64,000 nucleotides of DNA, taken from contig SJRY01000255.1 in NCBI GenBank assembly GCA_011319805.1, positions 310,001-374,000 on the forward strand, read 5' to 3'. The stretch is from Macrocybe gigantea (lineage: Eukaryota > Basidiomycota > Agaricomycetes > Agaricales > Callistosporiaceae). The position numbers and the translations under genes were made by a program. Below the pieces are notes generated by a model that had not been told where the DNA came from, searched no databases, and saw nothing but the letters and a program-made list of their open reading frames with translations. Of the stretch, positions 43,384 through 55,040 are shown piece by piece; positions within the stretch are counted from its first letter, which is position 1; each line of letters opens with the position of its first letter.

Positions 43384-44411
43384 CTAATTTCCTGCCAGTC
43401 GGATTTTCCCTGTTCCACTAAAATCTTCCATCGTGAACTGGATAGCAATATGGGTCACAATGATGCACTCCAACGCCCCGAAAGCCATCGATAAGCAGCC
43501 CAGAACCATGAAATCTGCATTTAGGCAGATAACGCGCAGGACGATGACGCCTAGCCAAACCAGCACGAGAGCGGACGAGTATACAACTCGTGCTCGGGGG
43601 TCTTCGCTTGTAGGGAAGATCCAGAATTTGGTAGGCTGCCCGGCAGAGACGAAATACACGAGGTGGTAGGGCGCCGTAGCGAGGAATGCGAAGACGACGA
43701 GAACGATGGAAGGGGATACCTCGATTGAGAAGACGAGGCAAAGCATGGCAAAAATGAAGGAGGCGAGGTATACATAGTGGGCGTAGGAACGTGGCTTTCG
43801 TCTGCACCCACTTTGAGTTCCGATCACTGAGAACGAGTAACATAGACTTACGATTTGACGTGGTCGGTGTCAGAAGCGCCAGCTGCAGCATCAGTTTGCA
43901 CCAACGGCTGCTGTTCGGGGTCGAAGGACTCCTGCTGCACCATGTCCTTGTTAATCAGATTGCATTTCAAAGCGACGTGCGTGAGCGCGATCCATTCGAG
44001 CCCGCTCTCAATGGTGGTGAGCACCACCCCACGTGGTGTGCCGGGTCCAGTGCCCACACAGAACAAGATGTTGATGAAAAAGATCACAACCCAGGCTGTG
44101 ATCAACAAAAAGCCGTAGACAAGGGCTGGTGTAGAAAGGAAGTGTGAGCCTCGGCTAGTCCCACTTCTTTGACCTTCAAGGTGATTGTGCGTGGCGACGT
44201 AGAGGTGGACGAAATATGGCACTGTGAGGGCGTAACCTATGCCGCTTGGGACGACGAAATATGGCCAGGGTGTACCGATCTGACTGAAAGAACAAATGAA
44301 CGAAAGGGTTGCCAAAAGCAAGCATATCACTGCTGTAGTGACGAGGTGACGGGGAGGAAAACGAGCTGGAGTCGGGTTCTCCGTGGGTATGACCTTGGTC
44401 GGAATCATCAT
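43384..44411 (-). CDS. Eight-TM membrane protein made of two 4-TM halves
   Basis: I do not recognise a named family. Two open blocks on the minus strand join through a ~50-nt intron (near 43800-43851) to give one product. Half 1 has hydrophobic segments AVICLLLATLSFICSF, YFVVPSGIGYALTVPYFVHL, VYGFLLITAWVVIFFINILF and TTIESGLEWIALTHVAL. Half 2 has YLASFIFAMLCLVFS, IVLVVFAFLATAPYHLVYFV, SALVLVWLGVIVLRVICLN and MAFGALECIIVTHIAIQF. The last segment of each half aligns (LEWIALTHVA with LECIIVTHIA), so an internal duplication is likely. Start ATG 44411 (MMIPTKVIPTENP); the upstream extension of the frame lacks support. The end is at TAG 43384-43386. A MARVEL-like topology is possible but unproven. 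Confidence 0.68.
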
Positions 44412-44872
44412 TGAGAATATCGAATGGGAGGAATAGGACTGCGCAGAGACGGGCCTTTTAAGCTGAGAAACAACGTTGTTTCCGCAGCAACAGCTGACTC
44501 GAACACTGATGGGGATATTTGATTTTTCGCCGCCGAGTGTAGGGCTATCTAGATTACACTTATGCGCTTGCACAAGGTCAGCTTCACCAAGACGTTCTGA
44601 TGGCTGTGCAGGAGCGAATTCTTTCCTGACCATCGTGTTTCAGATGGTCAAGGTGTGTCATTTCCGTGCTCGTCGAAAGGACTGCGGCTAGGGTCGACGA
44701 TAGCGCGAACTTGTTGCACGCAAAGTGGATGTCTCTTGGCAGAATTCCCTAGCTACGAAACTTGGAAGGCAGTACACTTCAACAAACTTTGTATTTGGTC
44801 GTGTTGAATCAGGCCTCCATTTGAGTCAATCTCAGTCGTTTCCTGTCTTTGATCCACCTCTGATGAACTCAG
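44412..44872. promoter_or_regulatory. Divergent promoter region, 8-TM protein / RIM13
   Basis: 460 bp between opposing start codons. The minus-strand frame of the 8-TM gene stays open to about 44633 but contains no homology, so the space is taken as promoter and 5' UTR. Confidence 0.45.
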
Positions 44873-47800
44873 ATGCGCACGACTGAGCGTGTCTCCAACG
44901 CCCGTGAAGCAGAGGTACGTCTGACATTGTCGCTTGAGACATCTGGATAATGAGAAGTCTTTGGAGACGGCATACACTAAAGGAACGAAAGCTGAACTTG
45001 CAGGAAACTATGATTCAGCTTTCCAATACTACGTCAGATCGGCCGAGCTCTATCTGCATCTAAGTCGGGTCGGAAACCTCACGGAAATCGAGAAGAAAAA
45101 ATGGCAGAAGAACTCTGCGAGGGCAATGGAACGCGCGGAGAAAATCAAGAGCTTCGTGGAAAGGGCCAAGAGCAGCTCGGCTTCGTCTCCTCAACCTGAA
45201 GCCAATAGCTCCGCTGGACTTTCGCTGACGCCTGTCGGCGTTAACCGCTTTTCGCGATGTAACTCCTTTTACACTTTCCGTTGTTCGTCATTGGATATGA
45301 CCCTGCCTCATCTTTCAGACGAACAATTACACGTGTTGAAGAAAGGAGGTCTGGTCAATGGCCTTACCTTTTCGCTATGGGACGAAGTAGTCTCTTTGCC
45401 TCGGGTGTTTCGAACTCCCTATGAGTTGAGTCAATTTAATCATCTCAATGCAACAACCTGACCATATTGACTCCAGAGATCCCGATGGACAGCCCAAATT
45501 GTCCAGCGAGCAGATCCAAAACCACGCCATATGGCGCAGAGCCATTGCGTCAAGCAATGTCGACGTCAACGTATCATCTAGTCGCGGGATCCGGCCTGAA
45601 CAAATTGTGCAACATGTGGTTACGGATTGTTCTGTGTGCACATCTGTTTCGGTTTGCGTAGAACACAATCGAAGATTCGGTTCGAAGGTAAGCAACTTTC
45701 ATTCTTGATATCGGATAATCTGACTGATCGCTTGTTGCTGTTTTCCGGATACAGCTTGCTGAACTGTGTATCTATCAGCTCATCCATAGAGCAGGACCTT
45801 CAAGTTCAGTGTTCACTCCTACGCCTTCCAGTGCTATAGGCGGGTATGATATCAGGCTATTCTTCAATGGTACTTGGAGACGTGTAAGACTTGTCTATTG
45901 ACGTGCATCAACCGAACTGAATTGTAACTCAAAACCAGGTTGGTGTGTACAAGTCCTCCACCACTCTCTGACTATTCACAAGAACCCTGTCCCTCAAACA
46001 GTGATTGATGATTTGTTGCCATACAACGCTGCGGACGAATCGCCGATGTGCATGACGGCCATTTCATTGGATCCTGATATGCCAGCCCCGATCTGGCCAA
46101 GTATCTTGGAGAAAGCTGTGCGTTCCAATTTCGATTTCCTTTCTCAATGTAATAACTGTTATACGGATAAAGTATATGAAACTCATGGGAGGATATGACT
46201 TTCCTGGATCGTTCGTTAATCATGTTTTTTCCGCTGGATGATGTCTGACATCTCGATCGCAGTAACTCGTGTATCGACATTCAGCAAGTCATGGACACCT
46301 TTTTGCTGTCGCAGCCAACTGACCATATTTTTCAGTGCCTTCACAGGCTGGATTCCTGAACACGCAGAAATTCGAAGGTGAACAATGTCGCGTCTCTCCA
46401 ATCCTGCTTTTTCATGCTTTCTAGTTATGCAGTCCATCATTCGAACGCGAGAAAATGTGGAGCAGGATAACCAAAGGCTTTACCAGCGGCGAGTCTCAAG
46501 TGCCGTTCTGCAAAAACGACGTGTTGATGAGGCTATACAGGTAGTTGCATGCTCACGGTTGGGACAGGTAAATATTCATGCACGTGGCGGAATAACGACC
46601 TTTTGGCTTCCCACAGCTATGCTGTCATCGGTATTTCTACCTCTTTTATATATTGCCCTCTCCATTGTTGACAGACAAACTCCATCAGACGTTTCTGAGA
46701 GTAGCTTTGCGAGGGAGATCACTGTTTTGGACCCGTGGGTAGATCCACATTCCCCCGAGCAAGCCAGAAAACCGTCCAGTATGCTTTAATCCTTGTTGGA
46801 ACTTCCTGGTTCGACGCAACCTAATTGCCAGGACTAATGCAAATACCTTGGAATGACGTTCTGGATGTCTTTGACAGCATATACCTAAGTTGGGACCCTG
46901 CGATGTGGGCTCAATCGATCACTTTTCATGGGCAAGTCAATCACCCATAGTCAGGTAGTCTTGCGTCCTGATTTGACCTCATTCAGGGTTTGGAAATGTT
47001 CAGAGAACAATGGCGAAGGCATGTGAGATCCTGCATGTTTGAAGGATATCGCTAACCTTTCACGATATACAGCTGTGTCTGAAGAAGTTAGAATCAAGTA
47101 TGAGAACAGATCCGAGACTGAGCAGGACGTATGGATACTTCTCACTCGTCATGTCGCAAACTCAGGGCAAACATCGGATTTCATATCTCTCAAAATTGAG
47201 TATGAAGACGACTTTTTGGGCCATTGTAATGTTGCAGACCAGACCAAAATCTCTGCCAAGGTTTTCCAGATCAACTTTTGTCGAGTTCGGTTATAACTCA
47301 GAGTTTCTGGCACAGGGGAATTTCACGAACAGTACCCATGTTTTGGTATGGTATATTTAGTTGCAGTTGCTTTCGCGCGCTTGACTAACATCTTGATAGG
47401 TCAAGATGCGGATTTCGCAAACCAAGAATCTGGAACTCTGTCAATTTTAGCTTCTTACGATGGACCGGCGTCAGAAACTGGCTTTACTCTCACTGCGTAC
47501 CCGAGCACAAATCTTTCCATATCGTGGGATGAACATGTGCCTCATCCTCCTTTTACTAAGACAGTCAGTTTCACACTGATCTATCCGCCCGTTTGCTATC
47601 CTGACCTTGTCGTAGATCGAAGGGGCACTCACAACCAAGAACGCGGGGGGAAATTGTACATATCCGACCTTCATGCTGAATCCTCAATACCATCTTCGTA
47701 TCCACCCGCCCAGGGACTATAAGGCTGGTTCGAGGTCTGCCCTCAACGTGAGCATCAGAACTCGCAGAGAGATACCGATCAGCATTGCACTGATATGGTC

Positions 47801-48584
47801 TCAAGGCGGGAGAGTGCATGAGTCAGTTTACTATCTTTCTTTGTTCTCGCCATTGACGGACTAAAAGCATAACGAAGGTTAGTCGAACAAGATCTAGCAG
47901 CTAGCTCAGGGCCGTATAACTACGGTCAAACGAGTTTGATCAAAGAGATTCTACGTATGTCCCGGTCACATGGTCGCATGGACGTGGCCCTAATAGCCTC
48001 CCCAGCTGGCGACTACACTCTAGTGGTGTCAGCTTTTGAACCACGCTATACAGGACCATTCTCGCTGAAGATCGACAGCTCGCTCGATTTCAACATCACT
48101 CCTATAACGCAAGAAGGGGCAGGAATGTATATGAAGATCGTCCGCGGATCCTGGTATGCACACTTTCGACCGTTCCGAGAGGCAGTACATTCACCACAGC
48201 CAAGGGTTGCACAATCTGCGGCAGGTAGTCCCGCGACAACCGATTACTCTAAAAACCCGGTTTTCGAATTGCACGTCACGTCCACGACGAAGTTAATGTA
48301 AGCCCGTTGCAACGCGAAATTCGGAACGATCTCACCTTCCTTTCAGGATTCGACTCCAACTCGTACCGCCAGCATCGCCAACCTCTCTCAATGTGACGAT
48401 CTTTCCGAGAACGGATGACGGATCTCTCGCCCGCCACATCACCACTTCAGGGCCATACAGCGATGCAAATTCCGGAGTTGTCACTCCCATGGTGCATATA
48501 AATTCAGGGAGATATTGGATCGTCCCTTCAACATACAATTCTGGATCGAGGCAACCTTTCAGCTGGTCATCTATTCTACGATAA
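44873..48584 (+). CDS. RIM13: Calpain-like cysteine protease Rim13/PalB
   Basis: Processes the Rim101/PacC transcription factor in ambient-pH signalling at ESCRT-marked membranes. Start ATG 44873. An MIT domain is at the N-terminus (YTKGTKAELAGNYDSAFQYY, ELYLHLSR). The CysPc domain follows: YEDPDGQPKLSSEQIQNHAI, catalytic Cys in VVTDCSVCTSVSVCVEHNR, GGYDIRLFFNGTWRRV, GWIPEHAEIR and catalytic His in LASHSYAVIDV. The usual NPW asparagine appears as Asp in ITVLDPWVDP, which is odd. LSWDPAMWAQSITFHG and two beta-rich C2-like/PBH domains follow (YHLRIHPPRDYKAGSRSALN, GDYTLVVSAFEPRYTGPFSL). A frame break near 48557 ends this frame at 48584; the +1 frame continues the expected C-terminus to about 48648. 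Many introns, generally in frame. Confidence 0.88.
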
Positions 48585-48813
48585 ACAACATAAGTGTGAT
48601 CGAGACGGGGAATTCAGCCTCGTACGGCGTATCTTAGACTTCGGGTAATTGCTTGGCTTCGATATTACTGTATCTAATCTAGGACGCGTAAATCGGAACA
48701 AATAAACAAGATAAGATATGATAGCAACTCGAGTCACACGAAGCACCCATAAAATTGTCCTGACTTGCTGGCAGACTCCAGCATACCCTTTCATTCATCT
48801 CGCATCATCAGCG

Positions 48814-50957
48814 ATGGCGCCTGTTTACATTGACGAGGCCTCAGGCTCAGATACCACGGGAACGGAACGCAAGAACAGCCGTACCAATCGCTTGGTGTGG
48901 CTGTCTTCCATCATGGAGCAACAGACTGGACGTACCAGATAAGAAAAGACTCTGCAGGAACCTACGAGGAACCGACTCAGTCGTCTTGAAGAAAGCTAAA
49001 AGAACAGCAGAGGGTTTGGAAAAGAAACGCAAGAAGGCTGAGGAGTTAGCAGAGCGAGAAGCACGAGAGAAGGGTGAAGAGAAAGAGCGGAGAGAGCAAT
49101 TGCTAGAAGAAAGTAAGAAGATCGTGCTCGTAGACGATCCGTCTTTGCCTAAAGCCACTAGGGTGCGTCTAACCCGCCCTGTTGACTTTGGAGATCTTTG
49201 ATATTCGACCTAGGCGAAAATTGCACAACTCACCGATTTGCGATCGAAACGAGTCAGAGTGTTCGGATGGGTTCATCGGCTACGCCAACAGAAAGACATC
49301 ATCTTCCTTGTCATCCGTGACGGTACTGGGTATTTGCAGGCTGTTCTTTCCGGTGCTGTCGTGCGTATCGTCCTAATCGACCGGCCGACATATTAAGCTC
49401 GGGTGTAGGCATCGACGTATCAAGCTTTGACTCTAATGGTGGAATCCTCCGTCGAACTTGTCGGCACATTGCAAACGGTCCCAGAGGGGAAGACAGCTCC
49501 CGGTGGACATGAACTTGCCGTTGACTATTGGCAAGTCCTGGGTAGCTCTCCCAGCGGCGATGACGCGTTTAGCAACCGGTTAAACGAGGTGCGTTATCGC
49601 GGCCATGTTCGAATGTCAATAAGCCCGAATTGAAACACGTTCCAGAAATCGGATCCTTCTATTCAAGCTGATTTGCGACATCTAGTTATCCGAGGAGAGA
49701 CATCTTCCAGTGTTCTGAAGCTCAGATCGCACCTTATGACGGCCTTCCGCCAGTCCATGGCGAAACACAACATATTGGAGGTCACGCCACCATGCTTAGT
49801 GCAAACGCAAGTCGAAGGTGGCGCGACGCTCTTCAAATTAGATTACTATGGCCAGCCGGCTTTTCTCACCCAAAGTTCTCAATTGTACCTGGAAACCTGC
49901 TTACCAGCTTAGGTGACGTTTTTTGCGTCCAGGAGAGTTTCAGGGCGGAAAACAGGTATGCATGTGAACAATGGTTTAAGGAGTACGTCGATGCTAAAAG
50001 TGGCCCTAGTCACACGAGACGTCATCTTAGCGAGTATACCCACATGGAGGCCGAACTCGCCTTTATCACCTTTGACGATTTGATGAACAACATTGAAGAT
50101 ATCGTAAGAAATCTATTTTCGGTACATGCGTTATTTCAGACTTAGCCCTTGTTCACCCAGATTTGCACAACCGTAGACATACTCCTTGCTAACCCTATAT
50201 CGGCTGCCCTGATCAAACAGCTCAACCCGAAGTTCCAACCCCCTGCACGACCATTCCTTAGACTTTCATACGTTGACGCGATCGAATGGTTAAACAAACA
50301 CGGTATCCAGCATCCGGAAGAGGATGTCGATGGCATCCCGATTAAGGACGAATCAGGACAGGTGAAGATGGTGGATCACAAAGTTGGAGATGACATCGCC
50401 GAGGCGGCCGAGAGGCAGATGACCGATATCATTGGAACACCTGTCTTCCTGCATAGCTTCCCTGCTGAGCTCAAAGCATTCTATATGAAGAAGATTCGAG
50501 ACCAGGATGGCAAGACCGCCTTTACGGAGAGTTGCGACTTGCTGATGCCGGGCGTTGGCGAGATTGTTGGTAAGCCTTATGACAACCAGTACGTTTGCAT
50601 TGCACCTGATCTTAGACGCGCAGGCGGTTCAATGAGAATCGCGGACATAGATGAACTCATCACAGCCTATAAACGTGAAGGCATTGATCCTGAGCCGTAT
50701 TACTGGTTCACCGATCAGCGCAAGTATGGAACGTGTGAGCATGGAGGGTATGGTTTGGGCGTGGAGGTGCGTGAATGAAGTGGACCTCTTTGAATGCCTA
50801 GTTCACATGCTCTACAGCGATTCCTGGCTTGGCTTGCGGATAGATATACCGTTAGAGAATGCTCTCTATACCCACGGTAGAGATTCACCGTCACACCCGT
50901 CGGACCATGCGTTGACTTAACTTCCTTTCCAGCTGGCCTGGTCGTGCAACTCCATAG
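48814..50957 (+). CDS. DED81: Cytosolic asparaginyl-tRNA synthetase (frame broken twice near the N-terminus)
   Basis: Class IIb synthetase that charges tRNA-Asn in the cytosol. Start ATG 48814 ([17 protein letters not shown]) begins the eukaryote-specific N-terminal domain, followed by a Lys/Glu-rich helix ([20 protein letters not shown]). The OB anticodon-binding fold ([20 protein letters not shown]) precedes the catalytic core: [40 protein letters not shown], motif 2 [40 protein letters not shown], then motif 3 [17 protein letters not shown] and the end RWPGRATP, TAG 50955-50957. Two frame breaks occur at 48860-48869 (tandem GAACG) and ~48985. No intron can explain them, and the amino acids read in the shifted frames still fit the family. 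Confidence 0.9.
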
Positions 50958-51020
50958 AACGGCGCGGCATTGAGAGTTCAGGGTATCCGGTAACCAGTTA
51001 TCGATGCACGTAGAGATGTA

Positions 51021-52072
51021 TTAGTCCAGAGAACAGCCGTAGATCTCTTGTGCTACTCGTTTCCAATTTTCAACATCAATGGCAAAGTCGCTGGCGAATT
51101 CCACCTCTAGATGGTGGAGTCGTTTTCCCACTATGATAAGACTGTGTAGAGGCTGTCCAAAGGCAGCCTCATCGTGATTTGATAGTTCGCGCAACGTGCC
51201 ACAGATAATGCGTTGGTCCCCATGCCCACCTCCTACCCGTGACAACGCCACGGCGAGCGTTTCGTCTGGGTCCAGCGTGCCTGTCGATCGAATGGATTCA
51301 ATTTCGAGGAGCTGGCTAACTGCGAGCGGAATGGACATGTATCTTGGAGGTTCATAGATCTTCCTTCCTCTGTGGTTGGATGTGCTTTGAGGACCGAGAA
51401 ATGAAACAGACCGAGGCAGAATGACCGACCTTGCTAAATTTTCTTCGCTTTGTTCCTTGACTTTGATATCAAGGGACCAGCGTGTGCAGGCCGAGATCGG
51501 CGTTCTCTTTGATCCTGTCATAAAAACTGTCCGGTTTCCACGTCTCTGTGAAGAAGACTAGGGACACAGTCTGGCCAAAGTTGTAAAGCTGGAGGCCGCA
51601 TGCACCCACGGCGTTCATGATTGACGCGTTGTGGATGACACGCGTAGGAATGTCGAGTGCTCGTGCACGGAGGATGATATCTGCATGGGTGGTCGCCCTG
51701 ACATGACCCACCTCAGCTAGTGAAACTTAATGGAATAATGGAAAGAGCCTCGGTTACCGAAGGGGTCTCCAACGACGAGGAGGGCTACGTCCTCGTTGGC
51801 AGCGTTGTGGAGTATTTCGTCGCTCTGCGTTTCAACCATGTCCCTATCAGCCAGGATCAGCTCCTTGCCGTAAAATGCTTCCTTTCAGAAAGATCAGACG
51901 TCAAAAGATTTTTCGGCGAGTGAAATCTGTCACGGACCAGACGCTCTTTTTCGACCATGAGTATGCTGGTGTATGCCTCGAGATACAGTCTCGAAGCACT
52001 TTTTATCACCTCCAGTCCGCGCACGGTGACATCTTTCTCGTCGGACAAACCGAGGCCGACGACGTAGAACAT
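51021..52072 (-). CDS. DPH5: Diphthine methyl ester synthase Dph5
   Basis: SAM-dependent methyltransferase that methylates the modified histidine of elongation factor 2 during diphthamide synthesis. The start at 52072 gives [20 protein letters not shown] then [16 protein letters not shown]. Later exons carry [80 protein letters not shown] and the conserved C-terminus [20 protein letters not shown] ending EIYGCSLD. This is a nearly full-length match to Dph5, including the tetrapyrrole-methylase fold glycine-rich start GLGL. It is convergent with AsnRS (63 bp between stops) and divergent from the F-box gene. Confidence 0.95.
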
Positions 52073-52266
52073 GGTGGTAGAATGACAAGATAAGATTTGA
52101 TGACCTTTGATGCAATCAGCGGATGACTTTCACACTCGGCCATCCCGGATGGATGTGACGCCCCTTCCCTTGCGCGAAAGGGAACCTGAGTCACCCTGCA
52201 CTCTGATGGGCATGAGACGAGGCAATCTCGGGAGATCCTTGATATAAGGCTCGTTCTCTCGCGAAG

Positions 52267-54133
52267 ATGTGCGTGCTTTTTGGTTTTGACCAGCGGAGAC
52301 GGCTGATGCGACAACGACACGAACGCGATCACTTGCCGCTCTTCCACAGGGTGTCGACCTCCTCGTTTTTTCAGGACCTCCCGTTCGACCTTCTTCAGCC
52401 AATTCTTTCCCAACTGTCTGACCGCCGGGATTGGCACGCTTGCACGCTCGTAAACAGGGCTTTCAATCGTGCAGCTACGCCATTGTTGTACCGATACCTC
52501 GATTCAAGAATTATCTCCAAGGTGAGTGTTGCCCTCCTCACGCGACCGCGCCAGAGTTGGCATGTGAGATATCCTCATGGATTCGTAACATGCAACGTTT
52601 CGCCCTTCTCATTCTTTGCAACGGCAGGTTTAACTGACCACTATGCGCGCGTCCAGTCTATACTCCACCATCCTTCGGCAACGCTGCTCAAGAAACCAGA
52701 CTTGGCTCGATATGTTAGACATGTCACAGAAACAGGTGAGTGTGAAGCCTTTCGCATGCTTATATGTGTCTTTTGGGACGAGTTTTCACTTTCTTCTAGG
52801 CTCTGTACACAGGGGATTTGTGTCCCGTCATGAGCACATCACGGTCGACGCATTGAAAGCACTTTCGTTATGCAAAAATCTGGAGTCAATTACGTGGATC
52901 GACGACAGCATGATCAGCGACACCGTACAGCTCCAGTTCCTCGACGTCGTCAAACAGCACCCTCTTAGAGAAATCAATATCAAGACGCACAGCGATCTGG
53001 GCGAAGCCGTCTGGTCGGAGCTGATGAAACTGACCGGGCTCCGCAAAATCTCGATTTGGTGCATGGAGGGCCCGCCTCGCGTGCTCCAAGGCTGGTCCGA
53101 GGCGCTGGGAGTACCTTGACCCACCTGGAACTCGGCGTCAGTGTGTTTCCATGTCCGTGCATAGACCGTACGTAGCGACTCAAGCTTTCTCCTCTCACTT
53201 CTCCATTGTCCAAAAAGCGCTGTGCCGGAGTGCCACCAACAATCCTCATTTCAGTGCTCTCTCAGCTGCCCAAGTTGAAGGATCTTCGTCTCAAGGGTGC
53301 GCCAGCGTCCGCCATACCGACCATCCTCACGAAGCTCCTCGAGCTCGAGTCGCTTGACACAGAGTATCCCGGCTCGCATTACATCAGGCGGCACTTGTCG
53401 AGCATCCAGGACAAACCTGGCCAACCGTTTCCGGCTCTGCGCAACCTGACGGTCCGGACAAGCACGATCGACACGCTCGGTCCACTGATGCTCTGGGTCT
53501 GGATCCGGAGCCTCATCCCGGAACCGAGCCTTGAGACACTCACGGTGCACGCGTTCACGATGAAGGAGCACACGACCATCCCGCGCATGTTCATCTTGGA
53601 CTTGGCAGCCGTTCACGGAGGCACACTGAAGCACTTCATTGCGTGGGACGCACAGCTGACGCTCGGGGACATTGAGTGCGTTTGCACAAAGTTTCCAAAT
53701 CTCGAGACGCTGGTGTGCTCGGTCGCGAGCCCGGATATAGTTCGTCCACCTTTTCGACACGTTCGTACAAGAGTCTGACATTTCGCAGATATCGATAAAG
53801 GAGGCAATTATCGAAGCCAAGCATCTGCAGACGTTAAAATTGAACATCGAATGGATACCAATGGATCCAGGGATCAGAAAAATAGAATTCACCATTGACG
53901 ACGCAAGAGACATGATGCTGCGCGGCGACGATTCGCGGTTGCGAGTGATCGTCGTTGAACACATTCTCTATAAGGTCAGATTCTCCTTTTCTACGCCGGA
54001 GTTTAGCGTGGCTTTGAACGTTCCGTCACCCTCACAGGGACGATGGGCATTACAGGAAGCGCCCGGTGGACAGGAAGGAACGTTGAGGTTTGAGGTTGTG
54101 AAAGGCTTTTCGGGTGATAAATGGCAGACGTAA
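52267..54133 (+). CDS. F-box protein with leucine-rich-repeat-like C-terminus
   Basis: Likely substrate adaptor of an SCF ubiquitin ligase. The F-box lies about residues 35-85: FQDLPFDLLQPILSQLSDRR then DWHACTLVNRAFNRAATPLL. After introns the body reads as degenerate leucine-rich repeats: ALKALSLCKNLESITWIDDS, LREINIKTHSDLGEAVWSEL, TGLRKISIW, LTHLELG, LSQLPKLKDLRLKGAPASAI, LTKLLELESLDTEYPG, FPALRNLTVRTSTIDTL and FPNLETLVCSVASP. The start is ATG 52267 (MCVLFGF); ATG 52306 is an alternative. Ends at TAA 54131-54133. Large numbers of such fast-changing F-box proteins are typical of Agaricomycetes. The substrate cannot be guessed. Confidence 0.82.
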
Positions 54134-54296
54134 CGAGCCTCGAGCATATCCTAATCATTGAGATGGTCGGCACACGTGTAGCGATCCCTTCATCCCAATT
54201 CTGTATTATATCTCCATGTAAAAGAAAAGTCCAAAGAGAAATGACAACGATACAAGGCACGCGATACCGTACCAGGATCTAGTATACAACATAAGA

Positions 54297-54989
54297 TCAG
54301 AGTCCTCGACCGCGCCCTCTCGCCCCACGTGCCGGCAGACCTCGCCCCCCACGCCCTGGCAGGAGGAATCAGCAAGTATTTCATAGAAAGAGCAGTATCA
54401 AAAAGGGAGCCGACCTCTTGCTTGTGCTCCGCGGCCTGTTGGTTATTGCGAGTCAGAAACAGAAATCCAATGGCCAAGATTTCGGGACCCAACGCACCTC
54501 CGCGCGCTCCGACGGTTCCTCGCTGGCCTCGGCTGGCCTCCCTGGCGCGATTTTGCTCCTCCTTCACCGCATCCAGCAGAGTCTCAGGCACTCGCAGGTA
54601 TTTTATCTGTTTTGGGGCAAATGCGGGACAGATGAGAGCGTGGAGATGGGGAGTAAGACGGGCAAAGGGGACACGCACTGTGCTGCCCGTATGTAGCACT
54701 CCTTCAGCTTCCAAAACCGATCGCCGTCCGCGGACGTTTGGTATACCTCGCGCAGGGTGATGTTCATAAAGTTGTCGCAGTTGACGAGGTGGCCGTTGAA
54801 CGTCTCTCCATTTTTGAGCTCGACTAACTGTCGCGACGGTGCGTCGTTTTCCCCCCCAGTCGCGTTGCGAGAGAGAGAGGCTTACCATGGGCTTATTCTG
54901 TGCGGCATTTAGAAGCGATAGGGGAAGCTGTGGTGGGCCGTCGTGGTCAAAACGAAGATAAGAACAGAGGATGTGGGAGGAGTCACCAT
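54297..54989 (-). CDS. LSM4: U6 snRNA-associated Sm-like protein LSm4
   Basis: Subunit of the LSm1-7 (mRNA decay) and LSm2-8 (U6 snRNP) rings. The first coding exon is only the ATG (54987-54989), followed by an intron of ~50 nt, then [14 protein letters not shown], a second intron, [20 protein letters not shown] and [20 protein letters not shown] (Sm1), KECYIRGST, an intron, [20 protein letters not shown] (Sm2), and an RGG tail, [20 protein letters not shown], ending TGA 54297-54299. Product of about 120 residues, usual for fungi. A long unspliced frame covers the locus and would give a misleading 232-residue reading, so intron-aware annotation is essential here. Confidence 0.93.
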
Positions 54990-55040
54990 GATCTGTATTA
55001 TGGGAGGAGGAAAGAGTGTAGACTAGAGTGTATGGTGTAA
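54990..55040. other. LSM4 upstream region
   Basis: Short gap directly upstream of the LSM4 ATG; probably 5' UTR. No further signal. Confidence 0.35.

Noticed and set aside
43384..44411. Two separate 4-TM genes
   Set aside because: The stop of the first block lies inside a GTAAGT donor and a 50-nt intron joins the blocks in frame, so one gene is simpler.
54190..54888. Single 232-codon minus-strand frame
   Set aside because: Explained as an unspliced misreading of LSM4; the conserved Sm motifs lie in other frames joined by introns.
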